The notes under the pieces were generated by a model. It did no database searches. It was not told the origin of the DNA and saw only the letters and a list, made by a program, of their open reading frames with translations. Below, piece after piece: positions 27,239 to 34,675 of a DNA stretch of 34,675 nucleotides. This stretch comes from Pluralibacter sp. (lineage in GTDB: Bacteria > Pseudomonadota > Gammaproteobacteria > Enterobacterales > Enterobacteriaceae): positions 1 through 34,675 of the forward strand of contig NZ_JAFAGS010000168.1 of assembly GCF_019237635.1 (NCBI RefSeq). Direction: 5' to 3'. Both the position numbers and the translations under genes were made by a program. Each line of letters begins with the position of its first letter. Position 1 is the first letter of the stretch.

Positions 27239-28390
27239 TTAAGCCCTGCCGATCGCCGTACACCACATCAGCCGTTCCTTCAGGTTATCCGTTTCCTGCG
27301 GGAACGCGGTCAGCGCCTGGTAATAACGGTCCGCGGCGGTTGACCAGCCGCGCGCGGACTGTAATAGCACGCGTAATGCGCTGTCCCAGACGATGCCTTT
27401 TAAATCGCTGTAGGGCCAGCGCTGCGGTTCGCGAATAAACGGCAGCAGGTAATCGACGCCTTTTTTCACGCCACGATCGTCGCGCAATGTGTTCCAGCGA
27501 TCAAACGCCACGTGCTCGGCATAGCGGTTGAGCAACAGATGGGCTTCCAGATTGAACAAGGCATAGTGGAACGGCATGGTCCGTTCCAGCTCCATTGTCT
27601 GTTTCCCGTCCCGATCGATTTGCGCCGCCATCCGTTGCGTCATTCCCTGCTCAATCACGCGCAACGCCAGCGCGTTGTCGCCGCAGAATAACGCGTTGAC
27701 GACGCGTTGCGCATCGTACCAGGTGCCGTGGTTGTTATGCCAGACATACTCCGCGTGACCAATCTCGCTGTCATACATCCAGTGATTGAAATCGCCAAAC
27801 CACTGGCGCAGGCCGATAATCTCTTCGGTATCCAGCACCTGCGTGTCTTCGATAAGACCAATCGTATCGATGACCATCCACATCAGCCGCGTATCAATCA
27901 GCCCGGTGCCGCGTCCAGAGACAATCCCCGGGATCGCCTGCCCATAATTGAGGTGAGGGTTCATCCGCGTGTCGGCATCCAGAAACCAGCAGCGGATTTG
28001 CTTCGCCGCCGCCTGGGCATACTTTATCTGGTCGGTAAAATACCAGGCCAGCCCCAGGGTCAGACAGCGTTCACACATGCGGACCAGGCGGGTGGTATCG
28101 GTGTCGTCGCTTTCACATTGCGGGTTGGTGTGTCCGTCGCGCCGAACATACGGTAACCCGTCGGGTTGCCGTGGGTCTGGCCACCAGTAGGTGCCAAGAC
28201 TGAAATAGTCATGTGCATCGCCACTGGCGGGGCGCAGCGTTTTATGGACGACGCTCTCTGGCGGCGCCTGATAAGCGGCCTCGGCCTCCGCCAGCAAGCG
28301 TTTCAGCGCCTGCTGCAGGGGAGACAACGGCTGACGCAACGCATTCAGGGCATTTTCCAGGCAGCGTTCATCCAGTGTATAGAGCTTCAT
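27239..28390 (-). CDS. Cytoplasmic alginate-lyase-family (PF05426) polysaccharide lyase
   Basis: A 383-residue alpha-helical protein of the Pfam Alginate_lyase family (PL5/PL38-like). Visible landmarks are DYFSLGTYWWPDP (61-73), NPHLNYGQAIPG (144-155) and the catalytic block WHNNHGTWYD (217-226), where Asn/His are the expected catalytic residues. There is no signal peptide, so it should act in the cytoplasm on imported oligosaccharides by beta-elimination. The substrate (alginate, glucuronan or another uronan) cannot be told. The ATG at 28390 lacks a close ribosome site; an in-frame GTG at 28396 is 9 bases after AGGAGG and may be the true start. It is the last gene of the transporter operon, 10 bases after the ATPase gene, and converges on entH. 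Confidence 0.8.
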   Translation of the reverse strand: MKLYTLDERCLENALNALRQPLSPLQQALKRLLAEAEAAYQAPPESVVHKTLRPASGDAHDYFSLGTYWWPDPRQPDGLPYVRRDGHTNPQCESDDTDTTRLVRMCERCLTLGLAWYFTDQIKYAQAAAKQIRCWFLDADTRMNPHLNYGQAIPGIVSGRGTGLIDTRLMWMVIDTIGLIEDTQVLDTEEIIGLRQWFGDFNHWMYDSEIGHAEYVWHNNHGTWYDAQRVVNALFCGDNALALRVIEQGMTQRMAAQIDRDGKQTMELERTMPFHYALFNLEAHLLLNRYAEHVAFDRWNTLRDDRGVKKGVDYLLPFIREPQRWPYSDLKGIVWDSALRVLLQSARGWSTAADRYYQALTAFPQETDNLKERLMWCTAIGRA

Positions 28391-28400
28391 CGTCACGGGT

Positions 28401-29492
28401 TCACGCCTCCTGAGCGGTAATTCGCATCCCGGTATCCGCATCAAAGACATGTACACCGGCTAAGCGTGGTTGCAGCCAGATGGTTTCACCTTCCTGCAAC
28501 GCCAGGCGCTGTTTAAATACCGAGGTAAATGCGCCCCCACCGGTTTGACAGAAAATCTGCATGTCTGAACCGGTATTTTCGATGGCGGTAATGGTTGCCG
28601 ACAGGGCATCATCCTGCGCGTCATTCACCACGTTGACCTGTTCCGGGCGAATGGCATACACCACCTTTTGTCCGTGCGTAACCTGCAGGTTCGGCGGCAG
28701 CGTCAGCAGGGAACCATCTTTCAGCAGCAAGCTGGCATGGGTGTTGTTGAGGACAATCTCCCCCGGGATTTGGTTGATTTCCGGTGAGCCGATGAATCCG
28801 GCGACAAACAGATTTGCCGGTTTATCATACAGTTCTAACGGCGTGCCAGACTGTTCAATGCGTCCGTCGCGCAGTACGACAATCATCTGCCCCATGGTCA
28901 TGGCTTCTATCTGGTCATGGGTGACATACACCGATGTTGTTTTTAACCGCTGGTGCAGTTCGCGGATCTCGCCGCGTACCTGAGTACGCAGTTTGGCATC
29001 CAGGTTGGACAACGGTTCATCAAACAAGAACACCTGCGGCTTACGGACAATGGCGCGGCCCATGGCCACACGCTGACGCTGACCGCCGGAGAGATCTTTC
29101 GGTAACCGGTCGAGCAGTGGCCCGAGACCCAATAGCGACGCGGCTTCGGTGACTTTATTGTCGATCTCCTGCTTCGGCAATTTGGCCATCTTCAGGGCAA
29201 AACCCATGTTTTCCCGAACGGTCATCTGGGGATAGAGCGCATAGCTCTGGAACACCATCGCGATGTCGCGCAGTTTAGGTTCTACGTCGGTGACATTACG
29301 TTCATTAATATGGACTTCCCCGCCAGAGATCGCTTCCAGCCCGGCTATCATGCGCAGCAGTGTCGATTTACCGCAGCCGCTTGGGCCGACCAGAACACAA
29401 AACTCACCGTCGGGGATGGTCAGCGACACATCTTTGATGACATGCACATCGCCGTAAGATTTGCGGACATTGTTCAGTACAACGGATCCCAT
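28401..29492 (-). CDS. CUT1-family sugar ABC transporter ATPase (MalK/UgpC-like)
   Basis: A 363-residue ATPase of the carbohydrate uptake 1 family. Walker A GPSGCGKST (36-44), Q-loop SYALYPQM (83-90), signature LSGGQ (134-138), Walker B VFLFDEP (154-160), switch histidine in VYVTHDQIEAM, and a C-terminal regulatory/OB domain from about residue 240. Such subunits often serve several permeases, but here the genes for two permeases and a binding protein lie directly upstream. The specific substrate is inferred from the neighbouring lyase and porin. Confidence 0.93.
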   Translation of the reverse strand: MGSVVLNNVRKSYGDVHVIKDVSLTIPDGEFCVLVGPSGCGKSTLLRMIAGLEAISGGEVHINERNVTDVEPKLRDIAMVFQSYALYPQMTVRENMGFALKMAKLPKQEIDNKVTEAASLLGLGPLLDRLPKDLSGGQRQRVAMGRAIVRKPQVFLFDEPLSNLDAKLRTQVRGEIRELHQRLKTTSVYVTHDQIEAMTMGQMIVVLRDGRIEQSGTPLELYDKPANLFVAGFIGSPEINQIPGEIVLNNTHASLLLKDGSLLTLPPNLQVTHGQKVVYAIRPEQVNVVNDAQDDALSATITAIENTGSDMQIFCQTGGGAFTSVFKQRLALQEGETIWLQPRLAGVHVFDADTGMRITAQEA

Positions 29493-29501
29493 AATAACTC
29501 C

Positions 29502-30341
29502 TTATCCTTTAACCGCACCGGACATGATGCCGCGGTTGAAATGTTTTTGCAGACCGAGATAGACGATGATGCTGGGCAGCATGGCCAGAAGCGTAATAGC
29601 AATAAAAATATTGGGGGTGATGCTTTCATCAGTACGCAGTGTGCTGAGGATCACCGGGATCGTATTCAGGCTATCGTGGTTCACGACAATGAGCGGGAGC
29701 AGGTACTGATCCCAAATCATGATGAACCCGAAGGTGACCACCGTGCCCAGCGCAGGTTTCACCAATGGCAGGATGACGTGGAAAAAGATTTGCCATTCAT
29801 TACAACCGTCGATACGCGCCGCTTCCTCCAGTTCTTTTGGGATAGCGGACATAAACTCGGTCAATACGAAAATGGAGAACGCCCAACCCACCACCGGTAA
29901 AATCATCCCCAGGTAGCTGTTATAGATGGAGGCATCCAGCAGCGGGAGTTTCCAGTTGATGACCATATACAACGGAATGGCGATAACCTCTTCAGGGAGC
30001 ATCATGGTCGACAGGATGATTAAGCTCACCAGCGCCACGCCGCGAAACTTTTTGCGTGCCAGCGCATAAGCCGCCAGGGCGCTTACTGAAACTTGCAAAA
30101 TGGTGCCGAAAAAAACCACAATGACTGAGTTGAGCAAATACTGCCAGACGCCAATATCGTTCCAGGCGAAGATAAAGTTGCTGAATGAAAACTCTTGCGG
30201 CCAGGCCAGCAGTTCGCCGGGTTTGACCGGCGCGGCGCTGAATGCGGTGGCGATAATCCCCCAGAACGGCCCGACAAAGACAATGAATAGCAGCGCGTAA
30301 ATGCACCAGCGTCCGAGGGTATCCCAACGTTGACTTAACAT
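29502..30341 (-). CDS. CUT1-family sugar ABC permease (MalG/UgpE-like)
   Basis: A 279-residue inner-membrane permease with six hydrophobic segments and the EAA loop EEAARIDGCNEWQIFFHVILP (about residues 184-204), where the ATPase docks. It resembles the MalG side of a CUT1 importer. The gene lies 9 bases before the ATPase gene and 9 bases after the first permease, so it is in one operon. It pairs with the 314-residue permease. Confidence 0.92.
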   Translation of the reverse strand: MLSQRWDTLGRWCIYALLFIVFVGPFWGIIATAFSAAPVKPGELLAWPQEFSFSNFIFAWNDIGVWQYLLNSVIVVFFGTILQVSVSALAAYALARKKFRGVALVSLIILSTMMLPEEVIAIPLYMVINWKLPLLDASIYNSYLGMILPVVGWAFSIFVLTEFMSAIPKELEEAARIDGCNEWQIFFHVILPLVKPALGTVVTFGFIMIWDQYLLPLIVVNHDSLNTIPVILSTLRTDESITPNIFIAITLLAMLPSIIVYLGLQKHFNRGIMSGAVKG

Positions 30342-30350
30342 AGCGGCTCC

Positions 30351-31295
30351 TTAGTAACGCGCGATACGTTTTTTCAGGGTGAGATGACACATCGTCAGAA
30401 TCACCGTAAAGGCAAACAGCAGGAACGAGACCGCCGAAGCGTAACCGTAATCGAACTGTTCGAAGCCCAGTTTATAGATGTGGGTCATGATCATTTCCGT
30501 GGAGCCGGACGGACCGCCGCCGGTGGTTGCATAAACTTCCGCAAACACGCGGAAACCACGAATAAATGACAACATCAATACGACGGACAGGGCTGGGATC
30601 ATGCCTGGTAACGTGACGTAGCGCAGACGGCTCCACCAGTTCGCGCCATCCACATTGGCCGCGTCATACAGGTCGCGACTAATGCCCGCCAGACCGGCAA
30701 TGAAAATCACCATGTTGTAAGGCACCGCTTTCCAGATATGCAGCAGCATGATCACCCACAACGCCTGGTCGTTACTGGCGAGGAACCCCTGATCGGCAAC
30801 GCCGAACCAGCTGAGGATATGGTTTACCACTCCGTTCGGCGTGGGGTTGAACAGGATGCGCCACATTTCGGCGACGATCGCCGCACTGGTTACCGCAGGC
30901 AGAAAAATGGCGGTACGGATAAAACGTAAATGCCGGGCGGGGCCTTCCAGCAGCATGGCAAGGAAAAATGCCAGAATCGCTGCGGCAAACATGGTGACCA
31001 GCACATAGAGGAAGGTGTTGACCACCGCGCCATGCAGTTCTGCATCGGCAAACGCGCGCGCGAAGTTTTCTAATCCCACCCATTCGTTGGGCTGATTGAA
31101 ATTCACCTTATAGAAGCTCATGATCAATCCCTGAATCATCGGGATGAATTTGAACCAGGTGAAAATCACCAGCGCTGGGGCGAGGAACAACCAGGGGATC
31201 AGCGCCCGTTTATGGTTGACGGTTAACCAACCTGCGCGTGTTGTTGAAGACGCTCCGTTTACCGGAGCGTTTTTAGTTACGTCATGGGTCATCAA
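30351..31295 (-). CDS. CUT1-family sugar ABC permease (MalF/UgpA-like)
   Basis: A 314-residue inner-membrane permease. An N-terminal cytoplasmic stretch of about 30 residues is followed by six hydrophobic segments and an EAA-type loop YDAANVDGANWWSRLRYVTLP (about residues 213-233). It is the MalF-side partner of the 279-residue permease, and starts 8 bases after the binding-protein gene. Confidence 0.92.
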   Translation of the reverse strand: MMTHDVTKNAPVNGASSTTRAGWLTVNHKRALIPWLFLAPALVIFTWFKFIPMIQGLIMSFYKVNFNQPNEWVGLENFARAFADAELHGAVVNTFLYVLVTMFAAAILAFFLAMLLEGPARHLRFIRTAIFLPAVTSAAIVAEMWRILFNPTPNGVVNHILSWFGVADQGFLASNDQALWVIMLLHIWKAVPYNMVIFIAGLAGISRDLYDAANVDGANWWSRLRYVTLPGMIPALSVVLMLSFIRGFRVFAEVYATTGGGPSGSTEMIMTHIYKLGFEQFDYGYASAVSFLLFAFTVILTMCHLTLKKRIARY

Positions 31296-31303
31296 TCAAC
31301 GCC

Positions 31304-32593
31304 TCACTTCGCCAGTACGTTTTGTTTTTCCAGCTCGGTATTCACTTTGCCGTTAATCGTCTCCAGTTCGGTTGCGATATCGCTATTGCAGTCGGCGAAA
31401 ATGCGATTAAATCCATCTGCGGTGACTTGACGTATTGGCGTCCAGTTTGGTACTTGCGGCACATAGCGTCCCTGGTCGTTATACATTGCCGCGAAGGCGG
31501 CCCAGCGCTCATCCTGGTAAACGTCTTTCACATCAACGCTCTGGTTGACTGACAGCCGGACGACAGGAATATGTGTGGTGCCTTTACCCATGCCAATTTC
31601 CTGTCCCTCTTTGGAAATCATGAATTCGATAAATTTCCGGGCGGCCTCTTTTTGCTGGCTGCTTTTCATTAAAAACACGGTCGTGCCTTCAGCCAGTGTG
31701 GCGGAGCTTGCCGGGCCTTGCAGCGTGACAATTTCGAATTTGTCTTTGCCTGGGTCTTTGTCGAAAAGGGCAATGTGATAAGGGCCGGTATAGAACATAC
31801 CGCTTTGACCTGAGCGGAATGACGGGATGACATCCGCAGTTGTGGCGTTGATAGCCCCTGGCTGTGTGACTTTTTCACACATCATCGTGCGCACAAACTT
31901 CATCGCCTCGGCGACCTGCGGTGTGTTTACTGTCGCGGTAAACTTACCGTCGTGCTGGGAGACGTAGTCCCCGCCAGCTTGCCAGATAAAGCTGCTCATA
32001 AACCAACTCGCGTAACCGCGCGTCGTCGACGCCGGTACGATGAAACCGTAGGTGTCGTTTTTACCGTTGCCGTCTGGATCCTGAGTGGTGAAGGCTTTGG
32101 CCAGCGTCAGCACGTCATTCCAGGTTTTGGGCTGAGGTAAGCCCAGCTTCTCGCGCCAGTCCTTACGAACAAACAACGCAAATGTCTGAGCTGAGGTGGG
32201 AACGCCGTAATACTTCCCATCGTTGCTGCGGGTACTTTCCCAGGCGGTCGGGAAAAGCTGGTCGCCGCCAGCGATGGATTTAGGGTCAATCTCCTCGGCA
32301 ATGCCCAGTTTGATGAACTGCCCCAGTGAGGTTGCATCGTTAAAGATCAGGTCCGGCAGCGCATTACCTGCGGCGGCACGGGCCAGTCGTTGCTCAAAAT
32401 CGGTGGTTGCGTTGAAATACTCAATTTTAATTCCTGTTTTCTTTTCAAACGCTTCCGCTTCATTTTTGTAGATATTTTTTGAATCATTACTGGCGCGGAT
32501 CCACACATTCAGGGTCGTCGAAGCAAAACTTTGCCCAACCGATAACCCTAATGCGGTCATGAGGAATAACGACTTAAGTTTATTTTTAGACAT
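31304..32593 (-). CDS. Periplasmic sugar-binding protein of the CUT1 importer
   Basis: A 429-residue class I extracellular solute-binding protein. A Sec signal peptide ends near residue 25 (SVGQSFAS-TTLNVW). The mature part has the usual features: LNVWIRASND, TGIKIEYFNATTDFEQRLARAAAGNALPDLIF and TWNDVLTLAKAF. It delivers an oligosaccharide to the two permeases encoded next. AAGGA is nine bases upstream of the ATG. It is the first gene of the operon and is divergent from the porin gene; the intergenic region has a KdgR-like operator. Its ligand is probably acidic oligosaccharide, by context only. It is not a close match to TogB as I remember it. Confidence 0.9.
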   Translation of the reverse strand: MSKNKLKSLFLMTALGLSVGQSFASTTLNVWIRASNDSKNIYKNEAEAFEKKTGIKIEYFNATTDFEQRLARAAAGNALPDLIFNDATSLGQFIKLGIAEEIDPKSIAGGDQLFPTAWESTRSNDGKYYGVPTSAQTFALFVRKDWREKLGLPQPKTWNDVLTLAKAFTTQDPDGNGKNDTYGFIVPASTTRGYASWFMSSFIWQAGGDYVSQHDGKFTATVNTPQVAEAMKFVRTMMCEKVTQPGAINATTADVIPSFRSGQSGMFYTGPYHIALFDKDPGKDKFEIVTLQGPASSATLAEGTTVFLMKSSQQKEAARKFIEFMISKEGQEIGMGKGTTHIPVVRLSVNQSVDVKDVYQDERWAAFAAMYNDQGRYVPQVPNWTPIRQVTADGFNRIFADCNSDIATELETINGKVNTELEKQNVLAK

Positions 32594-32663
32594 GGTGATA
32601 TATCCTTGTGGTGAATATTTCTAGGGAAACAGCCTCACAAAACTCACAAAAGCATTCCTGGCT

Positions 32664-32693
32664 TGTATAGGTCTTTGATGATGTTATTGTCTT
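32664..32693 (-). promoter_or_regulatory. Candidate promoter of the ABC transporter/lyase operon
   Basis: AAGACA (4 of 6 to -35 consensus) and TATACA (4 of 6 to -10 consensus) are separated by 18 bases on the minus strand, about 70 bases upstream of the binding-protein start. It is weak and unproven; the KdgR-like site is upstream of its -35. Confidence 0.3.
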
Positions 32694-32702
32694 TCTTATT
32701 AT

Positions 32703-32727
32703 TTTCATGAAACATTGTTTTATTTTA
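32703..32727. promoter_or_regulatory. KdgR-like operator
   Basis: The core TGAAAC-ATT-GTTTTA (32708-32722) in an A/T-rich frame matches the pseudo-palindromic KdgR box (TRAAAC...GTTTYA) that controls pectin and oligogalacturonate genes in enterobacteria. One of twelve half-site bases breaks symmetry. It lies between the importer operon and the KdgM-type porin, exactly where a shared operator is expected. Confidence 0.7.
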
Positions 32728-32763
32728 GTTGGATTTTTGTTTTGGTCGCTACTTGAGTGATTG

Positions 32764-32785
32764 GTGTGTGATCCTTGTCAGATGT
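32764..32785. promoter_or_regulatory. CRP-like site
   Basis: TGTGA-N6-TCAGA (32767-32782) matches the CRP consensus TGTGA-N6-TCACA at 9 of 10 positions. It lies between the KdgR-like box and the porin gene. CRP plus KdgR control is the known pattern for uronate catabolism. Confidence 0.55.
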
Positions 32786-32904
32786 TTTTTTTTAAATGAA
32801 TAATGTAATGACAACCTGTAAATATTAATTCGATTATTATTGCGGATGTGCCTTGAATATGTGTTATTAACCAACAAATACATAACAAATTGGTAAAAAA
32901 TCAA

Positions 32905-33609
32905 ATGTTGAATATTTTTAAACTAAGTGTGATTGCAGCGCTATTAGTTCCATTTACATCAGGGGCAGTGACGCTTGATTATCGTCATGAATACAAAGCA
33001 GAAAGCCAGACCAATGCTGACCGTCTGAAAATAGGTCACACCACCGATTCGGGCTATTTTGCGAGTGTGGAAGGCCGAGTTGCCGAAGGGAGCACCACGC
33101 AGAGCGATGGTTTCAAAGAAGGTAACGGCCATTACAGCGGTAATGGTAGTGAATGGGAATTTGGTCGCAATTTTAAAATGAGCGACAATTTAACGCTTGC
33201 CCCTGCGGTTAACCTGGATATCGGTGATACCTATATGGGCTATCGTGTCCAGATTAAAGCCATATATAAAATCTCTGATTCATGGCTGACCACATTCCGC
33301 TGGCGTCCAGGCGTTCAGATTAGTGAAGATCCATCTGTCGATAACAAACGCTTCCATCAATTCAACTGGGAATTTGGCTACACCGGTGAAAAATGGCGCG
33401 TTATTGGTGATTTAGAATATCGAATCACCGATTATGATGATTATAAAGGTGAACATAACTACTTGCTTTATAACGTTGTTGCCAGCTATCAGGTCGATAA
33501 GAACTGGACGCCATATACAGAAATTGGTTATGTACCGCGCTACAACGCAAACCATGACGATGATGATATGGAAATGCGATTCCGTTTGGGTGTGAAATAT
33601 ACTTTCTAA
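32905..33609 (+). CDS. KdgM-family oligosaccharide outer membrane porin
   Basis: A 234-residue outer membrane protein of the KdgM family (oligogalacturonate-specific monomeric 12-strand beta-barrel). The signal peptide is short (MLNIFKLSVIAALLVPFTSGA), the mature start VTLDYRHEY matches KdgM-type porins, and alternating strands lead to the C-terminal FRLGVKYTF ending in phenylalanine. Length agrees with KdgM (about 236). ATG 32905 gives a clean signal peptide; a TTG at 32890 would add five residues; neither has a clear ribosome site. The gene is AT-richer than its neighbours. It would admit acidic oligosaccharides for the divergent importer. Confidence 0.88.
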   Translation: MLNIFKLSVIAALLVPFTSGAVTLDYRHEYKAESQTNADRLKIGHTTDSGYFASVEGRVAEGSTTQSDGFKEGNGHYSGNGSEWEFGRNFKMSDNLTLAPAVNLDIGDTYMGYRVQIKAIYKISDSWLTTFRWRPGVQISEDPSVDNKRFHQFNWEFGYTGEKWRVIGDLEYRITDYDDYKGEHNYLLYNVVASYQVDKNWTPYTEIGYVPRYNANHDDDDMEMRFRLGVKYTF

Positions 33610-33620
33610 GTATTAAGTGA

Positions 33621-33657
33621 ATGTTGCCCAAATATTATGAAAATGTTTGGGCAACAT
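33621..33657 (+). terminator. Hairpin after the KdgM-type porin gene
   Basis: A 12-bp perfect stem, ATGTTGCCCAAA (33621-33632) with TTTGGGCAACAT (33646-33657), and a 13-nt loop lie directly after the porin stop. The following T run is weak. Confidence 0.6.
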
Positions 33658-33677
33658 GTTATTGCTGGAAATAATAT

Positions 33678-33720
33678 GCTGAGGAATATTTCTGGGGTGC
33701 CAGATGATTCCTCAGCGTTT
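33678..33720. terminator. Second hairpin between porin and M20 genes
   Basis: GCTGAGGAAT (33678-33687) pairs with ATTCCTCAGC (33707-33716), with an inner CTGG/CCAG pairing, followed by GTTTT. It lies between convergent genes and may stop transcripts from both. Confidence 0.65.
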
Positions 33721-33742
33721 TAACATCGGGGCGAGGAGATGC

Positions 33743-34675
33743 TTACAGCATTGAAATAACCCGGCGCAACAGGCGGATTCGCGGTTCAATCGACGCGATA
33801 TCCAGCCACTCCGTCGGGCTATGGAAGCCTGCGCCGACCGGCCCCAGTCCGTCGAGTGTCGGGATCCCCAGCGCCGCCGTATGGTTGGCGTCGCTGCCGC
33901 CGCCCACGGCCTGCCACGTAACGGGAATGCCTTCCTCTTTTCCTGCCTGCTCCACCTGCTGCATCAGCGCCCGGGTGGCGTCGCTGGCGGCCATCGCCGG
34001 TTTGTGATGGACCCTGGTCAAGGTCGTCGATACACCGTCGAGAAAACCCTTTTCGCAGAGCGCAATCAGCGCCTGGTGGATACGGTCATACTCCGCATTC
34101 TCCCAGAAACGTACGTCCAGTTCGGCGCGCGCTTTTTCCGGTTCGTTACCCGCATGGGCGGCGACGCCGGTAAACTCCAGATGGAATCCCGCCATGCCTT
34201 TGCGCGCGTTCACCAGCGAGCCGTCCGCCCGGGCGGCTTCGCAGACCAGCACGCAGTTCGAGCGCTTCGCCAGTTCGCAAATCCACCGGTGGGAGTGGAC
34301 GCTGCCAGTCTCTTCGTCCGGGTTCATGGCCACCGCGATAGCCAGCCGCTGGCGATGTTCCGCAGGCAGTGTCCGCATCGCCCACAGGATATTCAGCAGA
34401 CCGCTTTTCATGTCCGCGACGCCGGGGCCGTACAGACGGTTTTCGTCGCGGCTCATCGGGCGCTCGGCCACGGTGCCCGCTGGGAACACAGTATCAAGAT
34501 GGCCGACCAGCAGGACGTCGAACCGCGCCGTCTGCGGCTGGGTGGTGACAAAGACGCCAGGACCCACGGCACTGCCTAAATCCACCTGTTTGGCATGCCA
34601 GCCTTCCTGCTGTCAGAGTGTTTGCATGATGGCCGCGACGTCCGCTACGCCATGAAGGGTTTGCGTGCCGCAGTC
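33743..34675 (-). pseudogene. M20-family metallopeptidase (carboxypeptidase G2-like), decayed; 5' end outside window
   Basis: An M20 zinc peptidase frame runs off the window edge. The zinc ligand motifs GHLDTV, GPGVADMKSG, PDEETGS and FHSPTEW are present. Two defects are visible. An in-frame TGA (34613-34615) interrupts MQTL-stop-QQEG, although upstream codons still read like the family (DCGTQTLHGVADVAAIM). Second, HAGNEPEK runs directly into ARAELDVRF, with the usual helix and the NVIP segment of the dimerisation domain missing, about 40-45 residues by comparison with carboxypeptidase G2 from memory. The remaining open part begins at a GTG at 34585 (280 residues). The gene is probably inactive, unless the stop is a sequence error and the domain naturally shortened. 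Confidence 0.8.

Larger units (their letters stand above)
32594..32904. other. AT-rich divergent regulatory region
   Basis: About 310 bases without a gene, clearly AT-rich against the flanking coding DNA. It holds a KdgR-like operator and a CRP-like site, listed separately. A weak sigma-70 candidate for the binding-protein gene reads on the minus strand (AAGACA at 32693-32688, TATACA at 32669-32664, 18-base spacer). I could not place the porin promoter with confidence; TTGCGG near 32840 followed by TTATTA is one possibility. Confidence 0.6.

Noticed and set aside
34613-34615. TGA in the M20 gene as recoded selenocysteine
   Set aside because: No selenoprotein family fits, and the second lesion downstream favours decay.

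Overview
The window is a chromosomal segment of an Enterobacteriaceae member. It has high-GC coding DNA, and the order pheP, ybdG, nfsB, then the enterobactin genes matches the E. coli/Klebsiella/Enterobacter/Citrobacter group. An intact ramR-romA-ramA locus and the absence of fepE between entF and fepC point to a Klebsiella/Enterobacter-like genus rather than E. coli. I do not assign a species. I see no tRNA, rRNA, CRISPR array or complete insertion sequence.

Layout: 1-5000 holds the 3' part of pheP, the mechanosensitive channel ybdG, a DUF2157 membrane protein, a HigB/HigA-type toxin-antitoxin pair and nfsB. 5000-8000 is the multidrug-resistance regulatory locus: a YbdF-like protein coupled to the repressor ramR, then divergently romA-ramA, with a perfect RamR operator on the romA promoter; ybdJ follows. 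7951-8258 is AT-rich and gene-free, and carries what looks like a lone IS3-family end. 8259-27234 is the enterobactin cluster: entD, a small GDCCVxC zinc-ribbon gene not expected here, fepA, fes-ybdZ-entF, fepC-fepG-fepD, entS, fepB and entCEBA-H. Three divergent promoter regions (fepA/fes, fepD/entS, fepB/entC) carry recognisable Fur boxes. The cluster covers 2,3-dihydroxybenzoate synthesis (EntC, EntB, EntA), NRPS assembly (EntE, EntB, EntF, primed by EntD and helped by YbdZ and EntH), export (EntS), outer membrane, periplasmic and inner membrane uptake (FepA, FepB, FepDGC) and iron release (Fes).

27239-33609 is an accessory carbohydrate locus inserted directly after entH: a cytoplasmic alginate-lyase-family protein, a complete CUT1 ABC importer (ATPase, two permeases, binding protein) and a divergent KdgM-type porin. 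The AT-rich promoter region between the importer and the porin holds a KdgR-like operator and a CRP-like site. I read this as an import-then-cleave system for acidic (uronate) oligosaccharides of unknown identity; it is the best candidate for an undescribed system here. The window ends in an M20 peptidase gene that looks decayed (in-frame stop and an apparent internal deletion).

The most unusual single-gene point is entH. Its conserved N-terminal coding begins with ATT immediately after, and in frame with, the entA stop codon, with no ATG available.
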